Notes: generated from the sequence alone by a model not told the origin. Positions 26,240 to 35,674 are shown, numbered from the stretch's first letter. The stretch is 64,000 nucleotides of DNA from Propionibacteriaceae bacterium (GCA_027492675.1 JAPUEI010000029.1:1-64000), one strand, 5' to 3'. Numbers and translations are program-made.

Positions 26240-26923
26240 ATGACGCAACCACCCGGACAGCCCGGCCCGTACGGACCGTGGAACGCCCCCGTACAGCAGC
26301 AGCCGCCTTTACAGGCGAAGCGCGGCATGTCGACCGGCCAGAAGGTACTGCTGGGCGTGGGTGTGCTCGTGGTGGCCGTCGCGGTCATCGTGGCCAGCGC
26401 GATCGTGTTCAGCCGCCTCAATACCCCGGCACCGACCCTGCCCACGACGATCTCGGTCGCTCCGTCCACCACGGCGACGTACGGGCCGGGGTTCACCATT
26501 GACGGCACCACGCTGAAGGGGTCGACGTTCACGGCCACCCTTCCGGCGGGCTACCAACTGTCCCAGGGCAACGGCGTGGACAACGACGGGTCGATGTTCA
26601 ACGACCACGACGGAATCGTCTACTTCTCGGCAGTCCCCAACACCGCCGCCTCCCGGTGCACCACCGCCATCCAGTCGTTCCAGGAGCGCTTCGGTGGCAC
26701 CATCAGCGATGGCCCGACGGTGATGTGGGCGGGGACGCAGACGGTCACCAAGAAGCTCGCCGCGACCTCCCCCACCACGGGCGTCGCCATCACGATGTAC
26801 GCGTACTGCGTCGACCGGCCGGGCACCAAGGCGGCGGCGATCCAGGCGCTCACCGACGCGCAGTCAAAGACTGACATCACCAAGACCGTCGAGGCGCTGC
26901 TGGCGTCGTGGACCTGGACCTGA
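26240..26923 (+). CDS. Hypothetical single-pass membrane protein
   Basis: A 227-residue protein I do not recognise. A Pro/Gly/Gln-rich cytoplasmic N-terminus (TQPPGQPGPYGPWNAP) is followed by one transmembrane helix at about residues 36-57 and a Thr/Pro-rich linker. The extracytoplasmic domain of about 140 residues (FTATLPAGYQLSQGNGVDNDGSM...) has two cysteines that could pair. The start is the ATG at 26240 with CAGGAGG upstream; TAGACT at 26208 is a likely -10. It lies 52 bp before the YbaB/WXG100 cluster and may belong to it. Confidence 0.7.
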   Translation: MTQPPGQPGPYGPWNAPVQQQPPLQAKRGMSTGQKVLLGVGVLVVAVAVIVASAIVFSRLNTPAPTLPTTISVAPSTTATYGPGFTIDGTTLKGSTFTATLPAGYQLSQGNGVDNDGSMFNDHDGIVYFSAVPNTAASRCTTAIQSFQERFGGTISDGPTVMWAGTQTVTKKLAATSPTTGVAITMYAYCVDRPGTKAAAIQALTDAQSKTDITKTVEALLASWTWT

Positions 26924-26975
26924 GTGACCCCTCGGCGAGGTAGAAAGACCCCATCACGCCAGCGGAAGGCGGGCC

Positions 26976-27482
26976 ATGTCGTCGTACTCGGACTGGATCG
27001 GTGCGCAAGATCTGCGCGACGCGTCCATGGGCCTCGCTGACCCTGCGCTCGACGACCGAACCGCTGCGCTCGAGGCCCGCAAGAACGTGCTGCTCGCCGA
27101 GTCCGAGAGGCTCGACGAGGTGCTGGCCGACCTCGCGAAGGCGCTGAAGGACACGCGGGGCGAGGGCGAGTCCGAGTCGGGTGCCGTCAAGGTCACCGTC
27201 GACGCCCAGAACCGGGTCGTCGACATCGCGCTCACCCCGAAGGCCCTGCGGCTCGGATCGACGGACCGGCTTCGTACGGCGCTGCTCGACGCGTGCGACG
27301 CAGCCGTGGCCGATGTCGCCGAGAAGCTGCACGAGACCACCGGCGTCGACGCGGACCGCGACGTCATGGAGGCCTTCTTCGAGGGCGTGCCGGAGATCAA
27401 GGCGCTCATGCCACTGTCCGTACGCGTGCCGCCCCAGGCAGCACGTCCCGACCCCGTCGACTCGGAGGAACACGATGGCTGA
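26976..27482 (+). CDS. YbaB/EbfC-like protein of a WXG100 cluster
   Basis: A 168-residue protein of the YbaB/EbfC-like family that accompanies WXG100 genes in actinomycetes. An N-terminal helix (residues 20-60) is followed by VKVTVDAQNRVVDIALTPKALRLG, the beta-hairpin typical of YbaB, and an alpha-helical C-terminus. Genuine YbaB binds DNA; the secretion-linked versions resemble EspL-type chaperone-like proteins. The start is the ATG at 26976, and the last eight bases overlap the next gene. It is the first of three overlapping genes leading to the 985-residue protein. Confidence 0.8.
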   Translation: MSSYSDWIGAQDLRDASMGLADPALDDRTAALEARKNVLLAESERLDEVLADLAKALKDTRGEGESESGAVKVTVDAQNRVVDIALTPKALRLGSTDRLRTALLDACDAAVADVAEKLHETTGVDADRDVMEAFFEGVPEIKALMPLSVRVPPQAARPDPVDSEEHDG

Positions 27483-27789
27483 CATCTTCGTGAGGATCGA
27501 CGAGCTACCGGGTTACGCAGCCTCGTTCGCGAAGCTCGCTACGGAGAGCTCGACCGCGGAAGCCACGGCCATCTCCGGCTTCTCCGAGTTCGTCGGTGCA
27601 TGGGGTTCCGATGAGCCCGGCCAGGCGTTCCTCTCCGCATACCTCGACTCCGCCTCCGACACCGTCGACTGCGTCCAGCAGGTGCCTGTCCAGTTGTCGG
27701 CGATCGCCTCGGCGATGCGTGCCACGGCGACCTCGTACCTCGGCACGGAGGCCACCAACGTCGTTCTGACGAGGGGGACGGGCGCATGA
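27475..27789 (+). CDS. WXG100-like type VII secretion target
   Basis: A 104-residue helical-hairpin protein. The turn carries a WG-type signature (FSEFVGAWGSDEPGQAFLSAY) between two predicted helices, matching ESAT-6/WXG100-type substrates. The start is the ATG at 27475 with GGAGG seven bases upstream, inside the end of the YbaB-like gene. Its stop overlaps the start of the 985-residue gene (ATGA). No EccC ATPase or other ESX machinery is in the window, so export would rely on genes elsewhere. Confidence 0.75.
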   Translation: MADIFVRIDELPGYAASFAKLATESSTAEATAISGFSEFVGAWGSDEPGQAFLSAYLDSASDTVDCVQQVPVQLSAIASAMRATATSYLGTEATNVVLTRGTGA

Positions 27790-30743
27790 TCGAGCAGTAC
27801 ACCTCCTTCGTCATCCCCGCCGACGTGGTGGGCAGCCACTGGCCCAAGGCCGACGAGGACAAGCTGCACGGCCTCAGCGCCCACTGGTCGTCGATCGGCA
27901 CGACCCTCTCCGGGCAGTCCGACAGCGTCACGGTGCAGTCACGCCGGGTCTTCGCCAACTGGTCCGGCTCGGGTGCGGACACCGCGTCGGCGCAGCTCAC
28001 GGCGGTGAGCCGGTTCGCCTCCTCCACCTCCGCCGCGTCGCAGACGGTCGCCAAGGGCTGCGAGACCGCGGCGTCGTACGTCACCAACACCAAGACCGGG
28101 ATCAACGTCGTGCTCATGCAGCTCGACAACCTCACCAAGCAGGAGATCGCGCTCGGGCTGTCGAATCCGCTGCTCATCCCGACGTCGGTGGCCCACATCA
28201 TCGACCTCCGCAAGCAGGCGCGCGCCATCATCGCCGCCTACTACGAGGCGCTGACCTCGTCGATGGGCGCCATCTCGTTCGCCTCAGTGATCCAGCCCCG
28301 ACCGAACCAGCCGCGACCCGCTGGCGGTACGGGTGCGGGCGGGGGCAAAGCGCCCGCGACAGGCGGCGCCTCAGGAGGGGCCGGCGGCGGCACCAGCACG
28401 GGCCCCGGCGGCGTACCCGCAGGTTCGAGCCCGGCGGCCGGCACTGGTCAGCCCAGCGCGGACCCATGGCAGGGCGGGCTCACCGACCATCGCGACGTGG
28501 GTATCCCCGCCCCGCTCGGGGACCCGACCGCGCTCCCCACGACCGACCCGGCGCACAAGCCGGACCCGGACCCAAGCTCCTCCGACAGCCCGGACCTCTC
28601 CGGCCACACCCCCGGCGTGACGGGCAAGCCGGTCGCCAGCGACGTCTTCAGCGGTGCAGAGGACTTGCGCTCATCGTTCGGCGCTCAGCCCACGACTGGT
28701 CCCGCACCAGCGGGCACGACGCCTTCCCCGGGGACGACCCCGCCACCCACGGGCGGGGACAACTGGTCGGGCGGGAAGCCCCCAGCTCCGGCCGGTTCGC
28801 CTGGCGGGACCGGAGCGGGCACCGCGTTCTCGACCCGAGACATCACCGCCGTGGTCCAAGGCAAGGCGGACCCGAACACTGTCGGGCTGACCCCACCCTC
28901 GTCCGCGCCTTCAGGTCCTCCCGCCGGCTCGCACCACCCGGCCTCAGCCGGACCGCCGAGCCCTGCGGCGACGCCGACCGAGACCAAGAGCTACCCCGCG
29001 AGCAGCTCGGGCTCAGGTGGCGGCGATGCCGGCTTCAGCGGTGGCGGTCACGGTGGCGGCGGTGGAGGAGGAGGCGGCGGCACGGTTGCCAATCAGCCCG
29101 TCGCTCCTGTCGCCAGCGCTGTCGTCGGCACGGGTGCCGCCGGCGTCGCGGCTCCCGCTCCCGCCGCGCCGCCACCGTTGCTGGCTCCGGCGGGGGGCAC
29201 CGGCTTCATGGGCGGGGGCGCGCCCAGTGGCGGCGCCGGACCTGCGATTCAGATCGGCCCGGGCGGCATGTCCGGACCGGTCACCGCGATGCCTGGCGGT
29301 GTGGGCGGTCTGACCCCGGCGACCACGGGCCTGCCGGCTGCCGCAGCCCCGACCCCGATCACCGCGGGCGGCATGCCCACGGGGAACGCGATCCCGACGG
29401 CGCCGAGCACCGGACTGCCTCAAGCACCGACCGCGGCTGCTCCGGCGGCATCGGCTCCGGCCCCCTCGACCGCGACCCCTGCTCCGCAGGCCGGGCCCGG
29501 GGTGAACGCCTCCCAGCCGCTACGGATCGAGACGCCGCGCCCCGGCGGCGGCGCGCCCACCACGGGCGCTGAGCCCACCGACCTCGCGATCGTCTCGGTC
29601 GGCGCAGCCATCGCCACGCTCGGCCTGGTCGGCGCTGCCGCTCAACACTTCGCCGGCTTGTGGACCGACCTCCGCGCCTCGTCCGTGCTGCGCCCCACGG
29701 GCACGGTCCTTCCCACGCAGTACGGGCGCGAGGACGAGGTCGTGGCGACCCTGCCAGCCGGCATGGACACCGTGTACCAGAAGGTGCTTCTGCCCGGGGA
29801 GCTCGACCAGCTCTTCGCCGGCCAGATCGAGACGTTGCGGGGGCTGGTGTACCCGTTCCACGCCGTGCGCGAGCTCCATACCCCCGCCCAGCTGTACGAC
29901 GCGCTGGGCCTCGGCTACGCCGTGACCGGCATCGCCGGCTCGGACACGCTCGCGTTCAACCGCGACGCCGAGACCATCGAGGTGCTGCGCTGCGCAGGGC
30001 TCCGCACCGATGACCTGGTCACGCCGGTCGACGCCGACGTCACGTTGCCGCCCGGCACCGTCCCCGTACCACTGGTCCGTCACCACAAGCGGCCGTGGAG
30101 CGGCACCGGCGAGGCCCCCGGCTCGACCTCCGAGCACCTCATCGAGGAGCACGAGGTGCTCGGCTACGCGAGCGTCGCGATCCCCCACCTCGCCGAGATC
30201 TGGCGGCTGCACGCGGACGGGCGCGAGGAGTACGTGTCGACGTACAACCAGCGCAACGGTCAGTGGCTCGGCGACACCACGCCCAGCCACCAGCCGATCG
30301 GCCGCCGCATCGACAACGGCGCCTACGCCACGCTGAGCGACGGCACCGTGTTCCGTACCGTCCTGCTCACCGACCGCCACAGCGTTCTGATCGCGTACGG
30401 CGTCAGCTCTCCGGAGCACTTCGAGCAGGTCCACGACGGCTCGTACCGGATCACCGTCGACAACACCGATCTGATCAGCCTCACGGGCGTCACGACGATC
30501 GGCACCTGGCACGGCCTGCCCGTACAGCTCCTGCACCGACAAGGGGCGATGCTGCTCATCGACTACGCGGGCGACGAACCGGCGCCGGCCGGGGCCGCGG
30601 GCTTCCTCCAGGTGGCGCAGGGCCAGTGGCAGCCACGCTGGGTCGAGCACAGCGAGGTCACCGACCTCCAGGAGCTCGAACGTCCGTACGGGCTGCCGCG
30701 GGCAGTCCCGGTGGCGCCAGCCGCTGCGGGAGTCGGCGCCTAA
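27786..30743 (+). CDS. 985-residue effector-like protein with WXG100/PPE-like N-terminus
   Basis: Residues of about 1-155 form a helical domain with a WSG turn (VFANWSGSGADTASAQL), like PPE/EspB-type secretion targets. Residues of about 165-595 are a low-complexity Gly/Pro/Ala/Ser/Thr-rich linker with a poly-Gly core. One hydrophobic segment (VSVGAAIATLGLVGAAA, about 600-618) is followed by a folded-looking C-terminal domain of about 360 residues that I do not recognise. It lacks the TNT toxin signature, and no immunity-like gene follows. Coupled by ATGA overlap to the WXG100-like gene. Likely a large type VII-associated surface or secreted protein; function unknown. Confidence 0.72.
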   Translation: MIEQYTSFVIPADVVGSHWPKADEDKLHGLSAHWSSIGTTLSGQSDSVTVQSRRVFANWSGSGADTASAQLTAVSRFASSTSAASQTVAKGCETAASYVTNTKTGINVVLMQLDNLTKQEIALGLSNPLLIPTSVAHIIDLRKQARAIIAAYYEALTSSMGAISFASVIQPRPNQPRPAGGTGAGGGKAPATGGASGGAGGGTSTGPGGVPAGSSPAAGTGQPSADPWQGGLTDHRDVGIPAPLGDPTALPTTDPAHKPDPDPSSSDSPDLSGHTPGVTGKPVASDVFSGAEDLRSSFGAQPTTGPAPAGTTPSPGTTPPPTGGDNWSGGKPPAPAGSPGGTGAGTAFSTRDITAVVQGKADPNTVGLTPPSSAPSGPPAGSHHPASAGPPSPAATPTETKSYPASSSGSGGGDAGFSGGGHGGGGGGGGGGTVANQPVAPVASAVVGTGAAGVAAPAPAAPPPLLAPAGGTGFMGGGAPSGGAGPAIQIGPGGMSGPVTAMPGGVGGLTPATTGLPAAAAPTPITAGGMPTGNAIPTAPSTGLPQAPTAAAPAASAPAPSTATPAPQAGPGVNASQPLRIETPRPGGGAPTTGAEPTDLAIVSVGAAIATLGLVGAAAQHFAGLWTDLRASSVLRPTGTVLPTQYGREDEVVATLPAGMDTVYQKVLLPGELDQLFAGQIETLRGLVYPFHAVRELHTPAQLYDALGLGYAVTGIAGSDTLAFNRDAETIEVLRCAGLRTDDLVTPVDADVTLPPGTVPVPLVRHHKRPWSGTGEAPGSTSEHLIEEHEVLGYASVAIPHLAEIWRLHADGREEYVSTYNQRNGQWLGDTTPSHQPIGRRIDNGAYATLSDGTVFRTVLLTDRHSVLIAYGVSSPEHFEQVHDGSYRITVDNTDLISLTGVTTIGTWHGLPVQLLHRQGAMLLIDYAGDEPAPAGAAGFLQVAQGQWQPRWVEHSEVTDLQELERPYGLPRAVPVAPAAAGVGA

Positions 30744-30746
30744 GTC

Positions 30747-31466
30747 TCAGAGCGCCGCGCGGATCGCGTCCGGGCGGTTGGTGATCAGCGCATCGGCGCC
30801 GAGATCCGCCATGGTCCGGGCGACGGTCGCGTCGTCGACGGTCCAGATGTTCACCGCGATGCCCAGATCGTGGCAGCGGGCGATCGTCTCGGGCGCGTAC
30901 GACACGTACTTCCAATGGGGGTGCAGCGCGCGGGCCGCGAGGTGGTCGGCGTAGTGCCACGGCTCGGCGAGCACGTCCTCGAACAGCAGCCCGACGGGGC
31001 TCGGCTGCGTGGAGCGGGCGATGGCGGTGGCGCTGATGTGGTTGAAGGTCGAGTAGACGACCTGCTCGGCCAGCCCCGCGTCGTTCACCAGAGCGAGCAC
31101 GGTCTGCTCCAGACCGGGGTACGGCTCGACGCTGTTCTTGAGCTCGATGTTGATCATCATGCCGGTCGGGCCGATGGCCGCGAGCACCTCCTCGAGGGTG
31201 GGCACGTGGACGTCGGCGTAGCCGGCCCTGCCGTAACTCGCGTCGAGGGCGCGTACGTCATCGAGTGTGTGGCGCACGACGGGACCCGAGCCCGACGTCG
31301 TACGGTCCAGCGTCTCGTCGTGAAGGCACACCACCTGACCGTCGGACGTCAGCTGTACGTCGAGCTCGATCCCGTCCGCGCCCAGCTCGTGGGCGAGCCG
31401 GAACGCCGCCAGCGTGTTCTCGGGCGCCATCGAACTCGCCCCGCGATGCGCCCAGATCGTTGTCAT
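30747..31466 (-). CDS. Glycerophosphodiester phosphodiesterase
   Basis: A 239-residue GDPD-family TIM-barrel enzyme that hydrolyses glycerophosphodiesters to glycerol 3-phosphate and an alcohol. Motifs are WAHRGASSMAPENT (catalytic His), GIELDVQLTSDG (metal Glu/Asp), LHDETLDRTT (second His) and NIELKN. There is no signal peptide, so it is cytoplasmic. The start is the ATG at 31466. It is convergent with the effector gene, with only three bases between stop codons, and divergent from the M3 peptidase gene. Confidence 0.9.
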   Translation of the reverse strand: MTTIWAHRGASSMAPENTLAAFRLAHELGADGIELDVQLTSDGQVVCLHDETLDRTTSGSGPVVRHTLDDVRALDASYGRAGYADVHVPTLEEVLAAIGPTGMMINIELKNSVEPYPGLEQTVLALVNDAGLAEQVVYSTFNHISATAIARSTQPSPVGLLFEDVLAEPWHYADHLAARALHPHWKYVSYAPETIARCHDLGIAVNIWTVDDATVARTMADLGADALITNRPDAIRAAL

Positions 31467-31556
31467 GGCTCCATTCTCCCCGGTGCGTGCAGCAAACGCG
31501 TCGGCGAGGTGAGCGTGTCGGTTGCCCGAGTGGTTTCCGCAGCGGCTGAGGGCCCG

Positions 31557-31575
31557 CGCGAGCCGTTGGCCGTAC
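31557..31575. repeat. Dispersed motif CGCGAGCCGTTGGCCGTAC
   Basis: A 19-bp sequence matching 63111-63129 at 18 of 19 positions. Upstream GTTTCCGCAG (31533-31542) also has an inverted counterpart at the 63-kb locus. It lies in the gap before the M3 peptidase gene. Confidence 0.6.
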
Positions 31576-31653
31576 CGAAATGTCGGTCGCGGGCTATCTG
31601 ATGTGGGGATGTCGGCGCCGCCTGCCAGGATAGGGACACCGAAAGGAGCCCCT

Positions 31654-33699
31654 ATGACCTCCAACCCTGTGGCGTCCATGTCCCTGCCGTACGGTCTGCC
31701 TGAGTTCGCGGCCATCACGTCCGAGGACTGGCACGCCGCGCTCGTCGATGGCATGTCCGCACAGCTCGCGGAACTCGACGCGATCGCCACCGACACGACC
31801 CCACCGACGACGGAGAACGTGCTCGACGCATGGGAGCGCTCGGGGCAGCTGCTCAACAGGGCCGCGATGGGTTTCTGGACGCTCAAGGAGGCCGACACCA
31901 CCGACGCGCTGGACGCGATCGAGGAGGACGTGTCCCCGAAGCTGGCCGCCCACAACGACGCGATCATGCTGGACAGAAGGCTGTACGACAGGCTGGCCGC
32001 TCTCGACGCGCGCGTCACCAACCACGAGGTCACGCTCGACCCGCAGGCGGCCTGGCTGCTCAGCGAGAAGCTCCGCGACTTCCGCCGCCTGGGCGTCAAC
32101 CTCCCGGAAGCCGACCAGGCGACGCTGCGCGAGCTCAACGAGCGCATCGCGACGCTCGAGGCCAAGTGGAGCTCGATCGTCGTGGCCGGACGCAACGCCG
32201 CCGCGATCCACATCACTGACCCGGCCGAGCTCGCCGGTCTCACGTCCGACGACCTGGACGCCGCCAAGGACGCCGCGGCCCGTCGCGAGCTCGAGGGTTG
32301 GCTCCTGGAGCTGGTCAACACGACCGGCCAGCCGCTGCTCGACAAGCTGGAGAACCGCGCCGTCCGCGAGCGTCTCTTCCGCGCCTCGGTGAGCCGTGGC
32401 CTATCGGGCGAGTACGACACCCGCCCGCTCATCGTGGAGCTCGCTCGCCTGCGGTCGCAGCGCGCGACGCTTCTCGGCTTCGCTCATCACGCGGAGTTCG
32501 TCGCGAGCGACGGCTGCGCGAAGACGACCGAGGCGGTCAACGAGATCCTGGGCCGTGTCGCCGGCCCCGCGGTCGACAACGCCGCCAAGGAAGCCGCGGA
32601 ACTCCAGGCAGCCCTGGCCGCCGACGTACCGAACGCGGTCCTCGAGCCCTGGGACTGGCAGTTCTACGCCGAGCGCGTGAAGTCGGCCACGTACTCCCTC
32701 GACGACGAGGTGCTCCGCCCGTACCTGGACTTCGAGCGTGTCCTCGTCGACGGTGTGTTCGCGGCGGCGACCCATCTGTACGGGATCACCTTCGCCCGCC
32801 GCGACGACCTGAGCGGCTACACCGACGAGTGTCGCGTCTACGAGGTGCACGACGTCGACGACCGGCGGTTCGCGCTCGTGGTCATCGACCCGTACGCGCG
32901 TCCCACCAAGCAGGGCGGCGCCTGGATGACCAGCCTGGTCGACCAGAGCGAGCTGCTCGACCTGCTGCCGGTCGTCACGAACAACTGCAACCTCGTGCGA
33001 CCCGCCCCCGGCAAGCCGACCCTCATGAGCTGGGACAGCGTCATCACCCTGTTCCACGAGTTCGGCCACGACCTCCACGGCCTGCTGTCCGACGTGCGCT
33101 ACCCGTCACGCTCCGGTACGGCGACGCCGCGGGACTTCGTCGAGTACCCCAGCCAGGTCAACGAGATGTGGGCGTGGGACCCGGTGCTGCTCGCCTCGTA
33201 CGCACGCCACTACGAGACCGGCGAGCCCGTACGGCAGGAGTGGATCGACACGCTGCAGGCCGCGCGCCATGCCGGCGAGGGGTACGCGGCGGTGGAAGCG
33301 TTCTCGGCCATGATCCTCGACCAGGTCTGGCACCAGACCCCGCTCGACGAGCTCCCGACCTCACCCGATGAGGTCGAGGCGTTCGAGAAGAAGGCCCTCG
33401 CGAGCCGTGGCGTCGACTACCCGCTGGTGCCGCCGCGCTACCGCACGGCGTACTTCTCGCACATCTGGAGCGGCAGCTACGCGGCCGGCTACTACTCGTA
33501 CCTCTGGAGCGAGGTCATGGACGCCGACACGGTCGCCTGGTTCGAGGAGAACGGCGGCGCGACAAGGGCGAACGGTGACCACTTCCGGGCCACGTTGCTG
33601 AGCAGGGGCAGCTCGGTGGACGTCATGGACTCGTACAGGTCGTTCCGCGGAGCGGACCCCGACGTACGGCACATGCTGGAGCGCCGCGGCCTCGTCTGA
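31654..33699 (+). CDS. M3-family peptidase, peptidyl-dipeptidase Dcp-like
   Basis: A 681-residue zinc metallopeptidase of the thimet oligopeptidase (M3) family. The active-site motif HEFGHDLHG (HExxH) is near residue 467 and the third ligand Glu lies in the following helix (VEYPSQVNEMWAW). The length and the C-terminal RYRTAYFSHIWSGSYAAGYYSYLWSEVMDAD match bacterial Dcp/oligopeptidase A proteins, which degrade short peptides in the cytoplasm. The start is the ATG at 31654 with AAAGGAG eight bases upstream; the open frame extends further up without a ribosome site. Confidence 0.93.
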   Translation: MTSNPVASMSLPYGLPEFAAITSEDWHAALVDGMSAQLAELDAIATDTTPPTTENVLDAWERSGQLLNRAAMGFWTLKEADTTDALDAIEEDVSPKLAAHNDAIMLDRRLYDRLAALDARVTNHEVTLDPQAAWLLSEKLRDFRRLGVNLPEADQATLRELNERIATLEAKWSSIVVAGRNAAAIHITDPAELAGLTSDDLDAAKDAAARRELEGWLLELVNTTGQPLLDKLENRAVRERLFRASVSRGLSGEYDTRPLIVELARLRSQRATLLGFAHHAEFVASDGCAKTTEAVNEILGRVAGPAVDNAAKEAAELQAALAADVPNAVLEPWDWQFYAERVKSATYSLDDEVLRPYLDFERVLVDGVFAAATHLYGITFARRDDLSGYTDECRVYEVHDVDDRRFALVVIDPYARPTKQGGAWMTSLVDQSELLDLLPVVTNNCNLVRPAPGKPTLMSWDSVITLFHEFGHDLHGLLSDVRYPSRSGTATPRDFVEYPSQVNEMWAWDPVLLASYARHYETGEPVRQEWIDTLQAARHAGEGYAAVEAFSAMILDQVWHQTPLDELPTSPDEVEAFEKKALASRGVDYPLVPPRYRTAYFSHIWSGSYAAGYYSYLWSEVMDADTVAWFEENGGATRANGDHFRATLLSRGSSVDVMDSYRSFRGADPDVRHMLERRGLV

Positions 33700-33711
33700 G
33701 GCCGACGCCTC

Positions 33712-34386
33712 CTAGCCGCCCGACGGCGGGTCGACCGGCGGCGGATCGACGGGAGGCGGGTCGCTGGTCGGCGGGTCCGGGGGCGGAGCCGTGGTCGGCT
33801 CGCTCGAGGTCGGCGGGGCGATGGTCGGCTCGGAGCTGGTCGGCCCGCTCGACGTGGGCTCTGTCGACGCGTACGTCGGTCCGGCTGTGGTGGCCCCGGG
33901 ATGCGACGTCGCGGTCGTCGCGGTCGGCTTCAGTGAGGTCGACGCCTTGGACGCCGAGGCGCTCGCCGAGCTGGCAGCATCGGCCGCCTCAGTCGGCGAC
34001 GCGGCACCCGTGGTCGCGGCAGCCGAGCTGCTCCCGGCCTGCGACGGCGATCCGGTCGTGCGCGGTGCGGGGGCCGACGAGGCCGGCACGGTCGGGGTCG
34101 ACGCCCACTCGGACGGGCCCGGCAAGGCGAGGGCGTTGCTGACGCCTGCGAGCACACCCATCACACCGAGCGCCGCGACGCTGCCGATGATGCCGATGCG
34201 CAGCGTCTGCGACTGCGCCGCGTACCAGTCGAGGACCTTGTCCGTTGCTCCCCGCAGGCCTGGCGTGGAGCGGGCCACGACCGGTCTGGGCGCCGGGCGC
34301 GCCTCAGGTTCGTCGGAGGACTTCCAGCTCATGAAGGACGGCGCATCATCGTCGTCCATCGCTCGTCGCGCGCGCTCAGCACCCAC
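33712..34386 (-). CDS. Membrane-anchored Ser/Thr/Pro-rich protein
   Basis: A 224-residue protein of unknown function. An N-terminal cytoplasmic part (about 60 residues, with an acidic MDDDDAPSF stretch) precedes one transmembrane helix (IGIIGSVAALGVMGVLAGV). The rest, outside the membrane, is low complexity: Ala/Ser/Thr then a Pro-rich tail with PPTSEPT- and DPPPVDPP-like repeats. Such tails often reach into the cell wall. The start is the GTG at 34386 with GGGGGGA upstream; the ATG at 34359 is the alternative. Convergent with the peptidase gene. Confidence 0.65.
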   Translation of the reverse strand: MGAERARRAMDDDDAPSFMSWKSSDEPEARPAPRPVVARSTPGLRGATDKVLDWYAAQSQTLRIGIIGSVAALGVMGVLAGVSNALALPGPSEWASTPTVPASSAPAPRTTGSPSQAGSSSAAATTGAASPTEAADAASSASASASKASTSLKPTATTATSHPGATTAGPTYASTEPTSSGPTSSEPTIAPPTSSEPTTAPPPDPPTSDPPPVDPPPVDPPSGG

Positions 34387-34484
34387 GTCAGATCCCCCCG
34401 AATCCTGTCAGTAGTCCACCGACCGGGCCATCCTGGCGCCTCTGAAGCCCCCTTCAGGTATTGATGAGAACTCTCCAAGAACCC

Positions 34485-35189
34485 TCAGACCATGGGCCAC
34501 GGGATGCGACGGCCCGTACGGTCGACAGGCAGCACGCGGGTGGTCAGCAGCCTGCGCACCCGGCTCTGCAGCGCCGCCACCTCGTCACCGGTGAGAAGGT
34601 CAGACAAGGCCTGCGGTACGGACTCGGCCAGGGGCTCGATGGCGTCGAGATCGGCGCTCGCGATGTCCTCGCCGCCGAAGTCCCAGATGACCGTACGAAG
34701 CTTGAAGTCGGCGGCGAAACACAGCCCGTGATCGATCCCGTACAACTGGTCGTCGGGTCCCAGCAGCACGTGCCCGCTCTTGCGGTCGGTGTTGTTGGCC
34801 ACGCAGTCGAACAACGCCATCCGGCGCATCGCGTCGTGCAGATCCGGCCGCGACTCGTACAGCGTGAAGTAGTGCTCCCGGTGGTCCCCATCGACGAACA
34901 GCTGTACGGACCCGACGCCAGCGGGAGCGTCGTCCCGCACCACAGTGAGCGGCACGAGGTTCCAGCCGAGGTGGTCACTGAGCACGTACGCCGCGCGCTC
35001 CCTCTTGTACAGACCCGGGTCGAAGTCCCACAGCGGCCTCTCGCCGCGCTCCGGCTTGTACACCGCCATCACCGCGTCGTCGCCGGTGCCGACCTGGACC
35101 ACGAACGTCGCGTTGCTGCTCTCGACGACCCGACCGACAAGCTCGATCGGGCCGGTCTCGAGGAGCGTGGTCAGTTCATCTTCGGGCAC
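34485..35189 (-). CDS. SCO1664-family kinase-like protein
   Basis: A protein of about 234 residues in the actinobacterial SCO1664 family, distantly related to phosphatidylinositol 3/4-kinase-like folds. VYKPERGERPLWDF resembles the ATP-binding lysine strand and CVANNTDRKSGHVLLG...YGIDHGLCF resembles a catalytic loop and metal site. No substrate is known. The GTG at 35189 gives a 19-base overlap with the upstream DUF3090 gene, so the two are coupled. It is the last gene of the conserved trio found near mycothiol ligase mshC in other actinomycetes; mshC is not in this position here. Confidence 0.82.
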   Translation of the reverse strand: MPEDELTTLLETGPIELVGRVVESSNATFVVQVGTGDDAVMAVYKPERGERPLWDFDPGLYKRERAAYVLSDHLGWNLVPLTVVRDDAPAGVGSVQLFVDGDHREHYFTLYESRPDLHDAMRRMALFDCVANNTDRKSGHVLLGPDDQLYGIDHGLCFAADFKLRTVIWDFGGEDIASADLDAIEPLAESVPQALSDLLTGDEVAALQSRVRRLLTTRVLPVDRTGRRIPWPMV

Positions 35190-35674
35190 AGGTGGCCGTC
35201 GACGTTGATGGGCAGGTCGCACCAGCGGCAGGTGGGGCGTCCGCCGGCGACCGCGTCGTCGGACTGCTCACAGAACGCCAGCGCCTGCTCGGGCGACAGG
35301 AACACGCGAAGGTGGCCGCGCGGGGCGTCCGCCAAGGGCTCGCCCTCCTCGTCGGTCTCCTCGACCTCCTCGAGCTGCACCAGCACGCGGGCGCCGTCGC
35401 GCTCGTACCCCAGGCCGATCTCACCCAGCACGAACGCGGTGTCGAAGGGCGGCTCGATCGAGCTGGTCGTCGGAGGCGTGGACGTCGCGGGAAGGTCTTC
35501 CAGGACCCGCCGGAGGTACAGCGCCATGGCCTGCGCCTGCTGCTTCTCCATCTTGATGGTGATCCGGTCGTCGCCGTGTCGGCACTGCAGGAGGAAGACA
35601 CGCTGCCCCGGTTCACCGAGGGCACCCACGGCGAACGCGTCGACGGCGTCGTACTCGGCGAACAGGTCGCTCAT
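35171..35674 (-). CDS. DUF3090 family protein
   Basis: A 167-residue protein of the actinobacterial DUF3090 family (FLLQCRHGDDRITIKMEKQQAQAMALYL; IGLGYERDGARVLVQLEE). The C-terminus ends in a probable zinc-ribbon-like CRWCDLPIN...CPK. Function is unknown; it always travels with the SCO1664-like and MSMEG_4193-like genes. The start is the ATG at 35674 with GAGGAG eight bases upstream, ten bases after the phosphatase gene. Confidence 0.88.
   Translation of the reverse strand: MSDLFAEYDAVDAFAVGALGEPGQRVFLLQCRHGDDRITIKMEKQQAQAMALYLRRVLEDLPATSTPPTTSSIEPPFDTAFVLGEIGLGYERDGARVLVQLEEVEETDEEGEPLADAPRGHLRVFLSPEQALAFCEQSDDAVAGGRPTCRWCDLPINVDGHLCPKMN

Noticed and set aside
28466-29572. A 368-residue frame overlapping the 985-residue gene
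   Set aside because: It is an alternative-frame reading of the Gly/Pro linker, rich in Arg, with no start signal.
27786-30743. The C-terminal domain as a TNT NAD-glycohydrolase toxin
   Set aside because: The known TNT opening and catalytic pattern are not visible and there is no immunity gene after it.
33712-34386. A cell-wall sortase substrate
   Set aside because: The Pro-rich tail has no LPxTG motif or C-terminal membrane segment.
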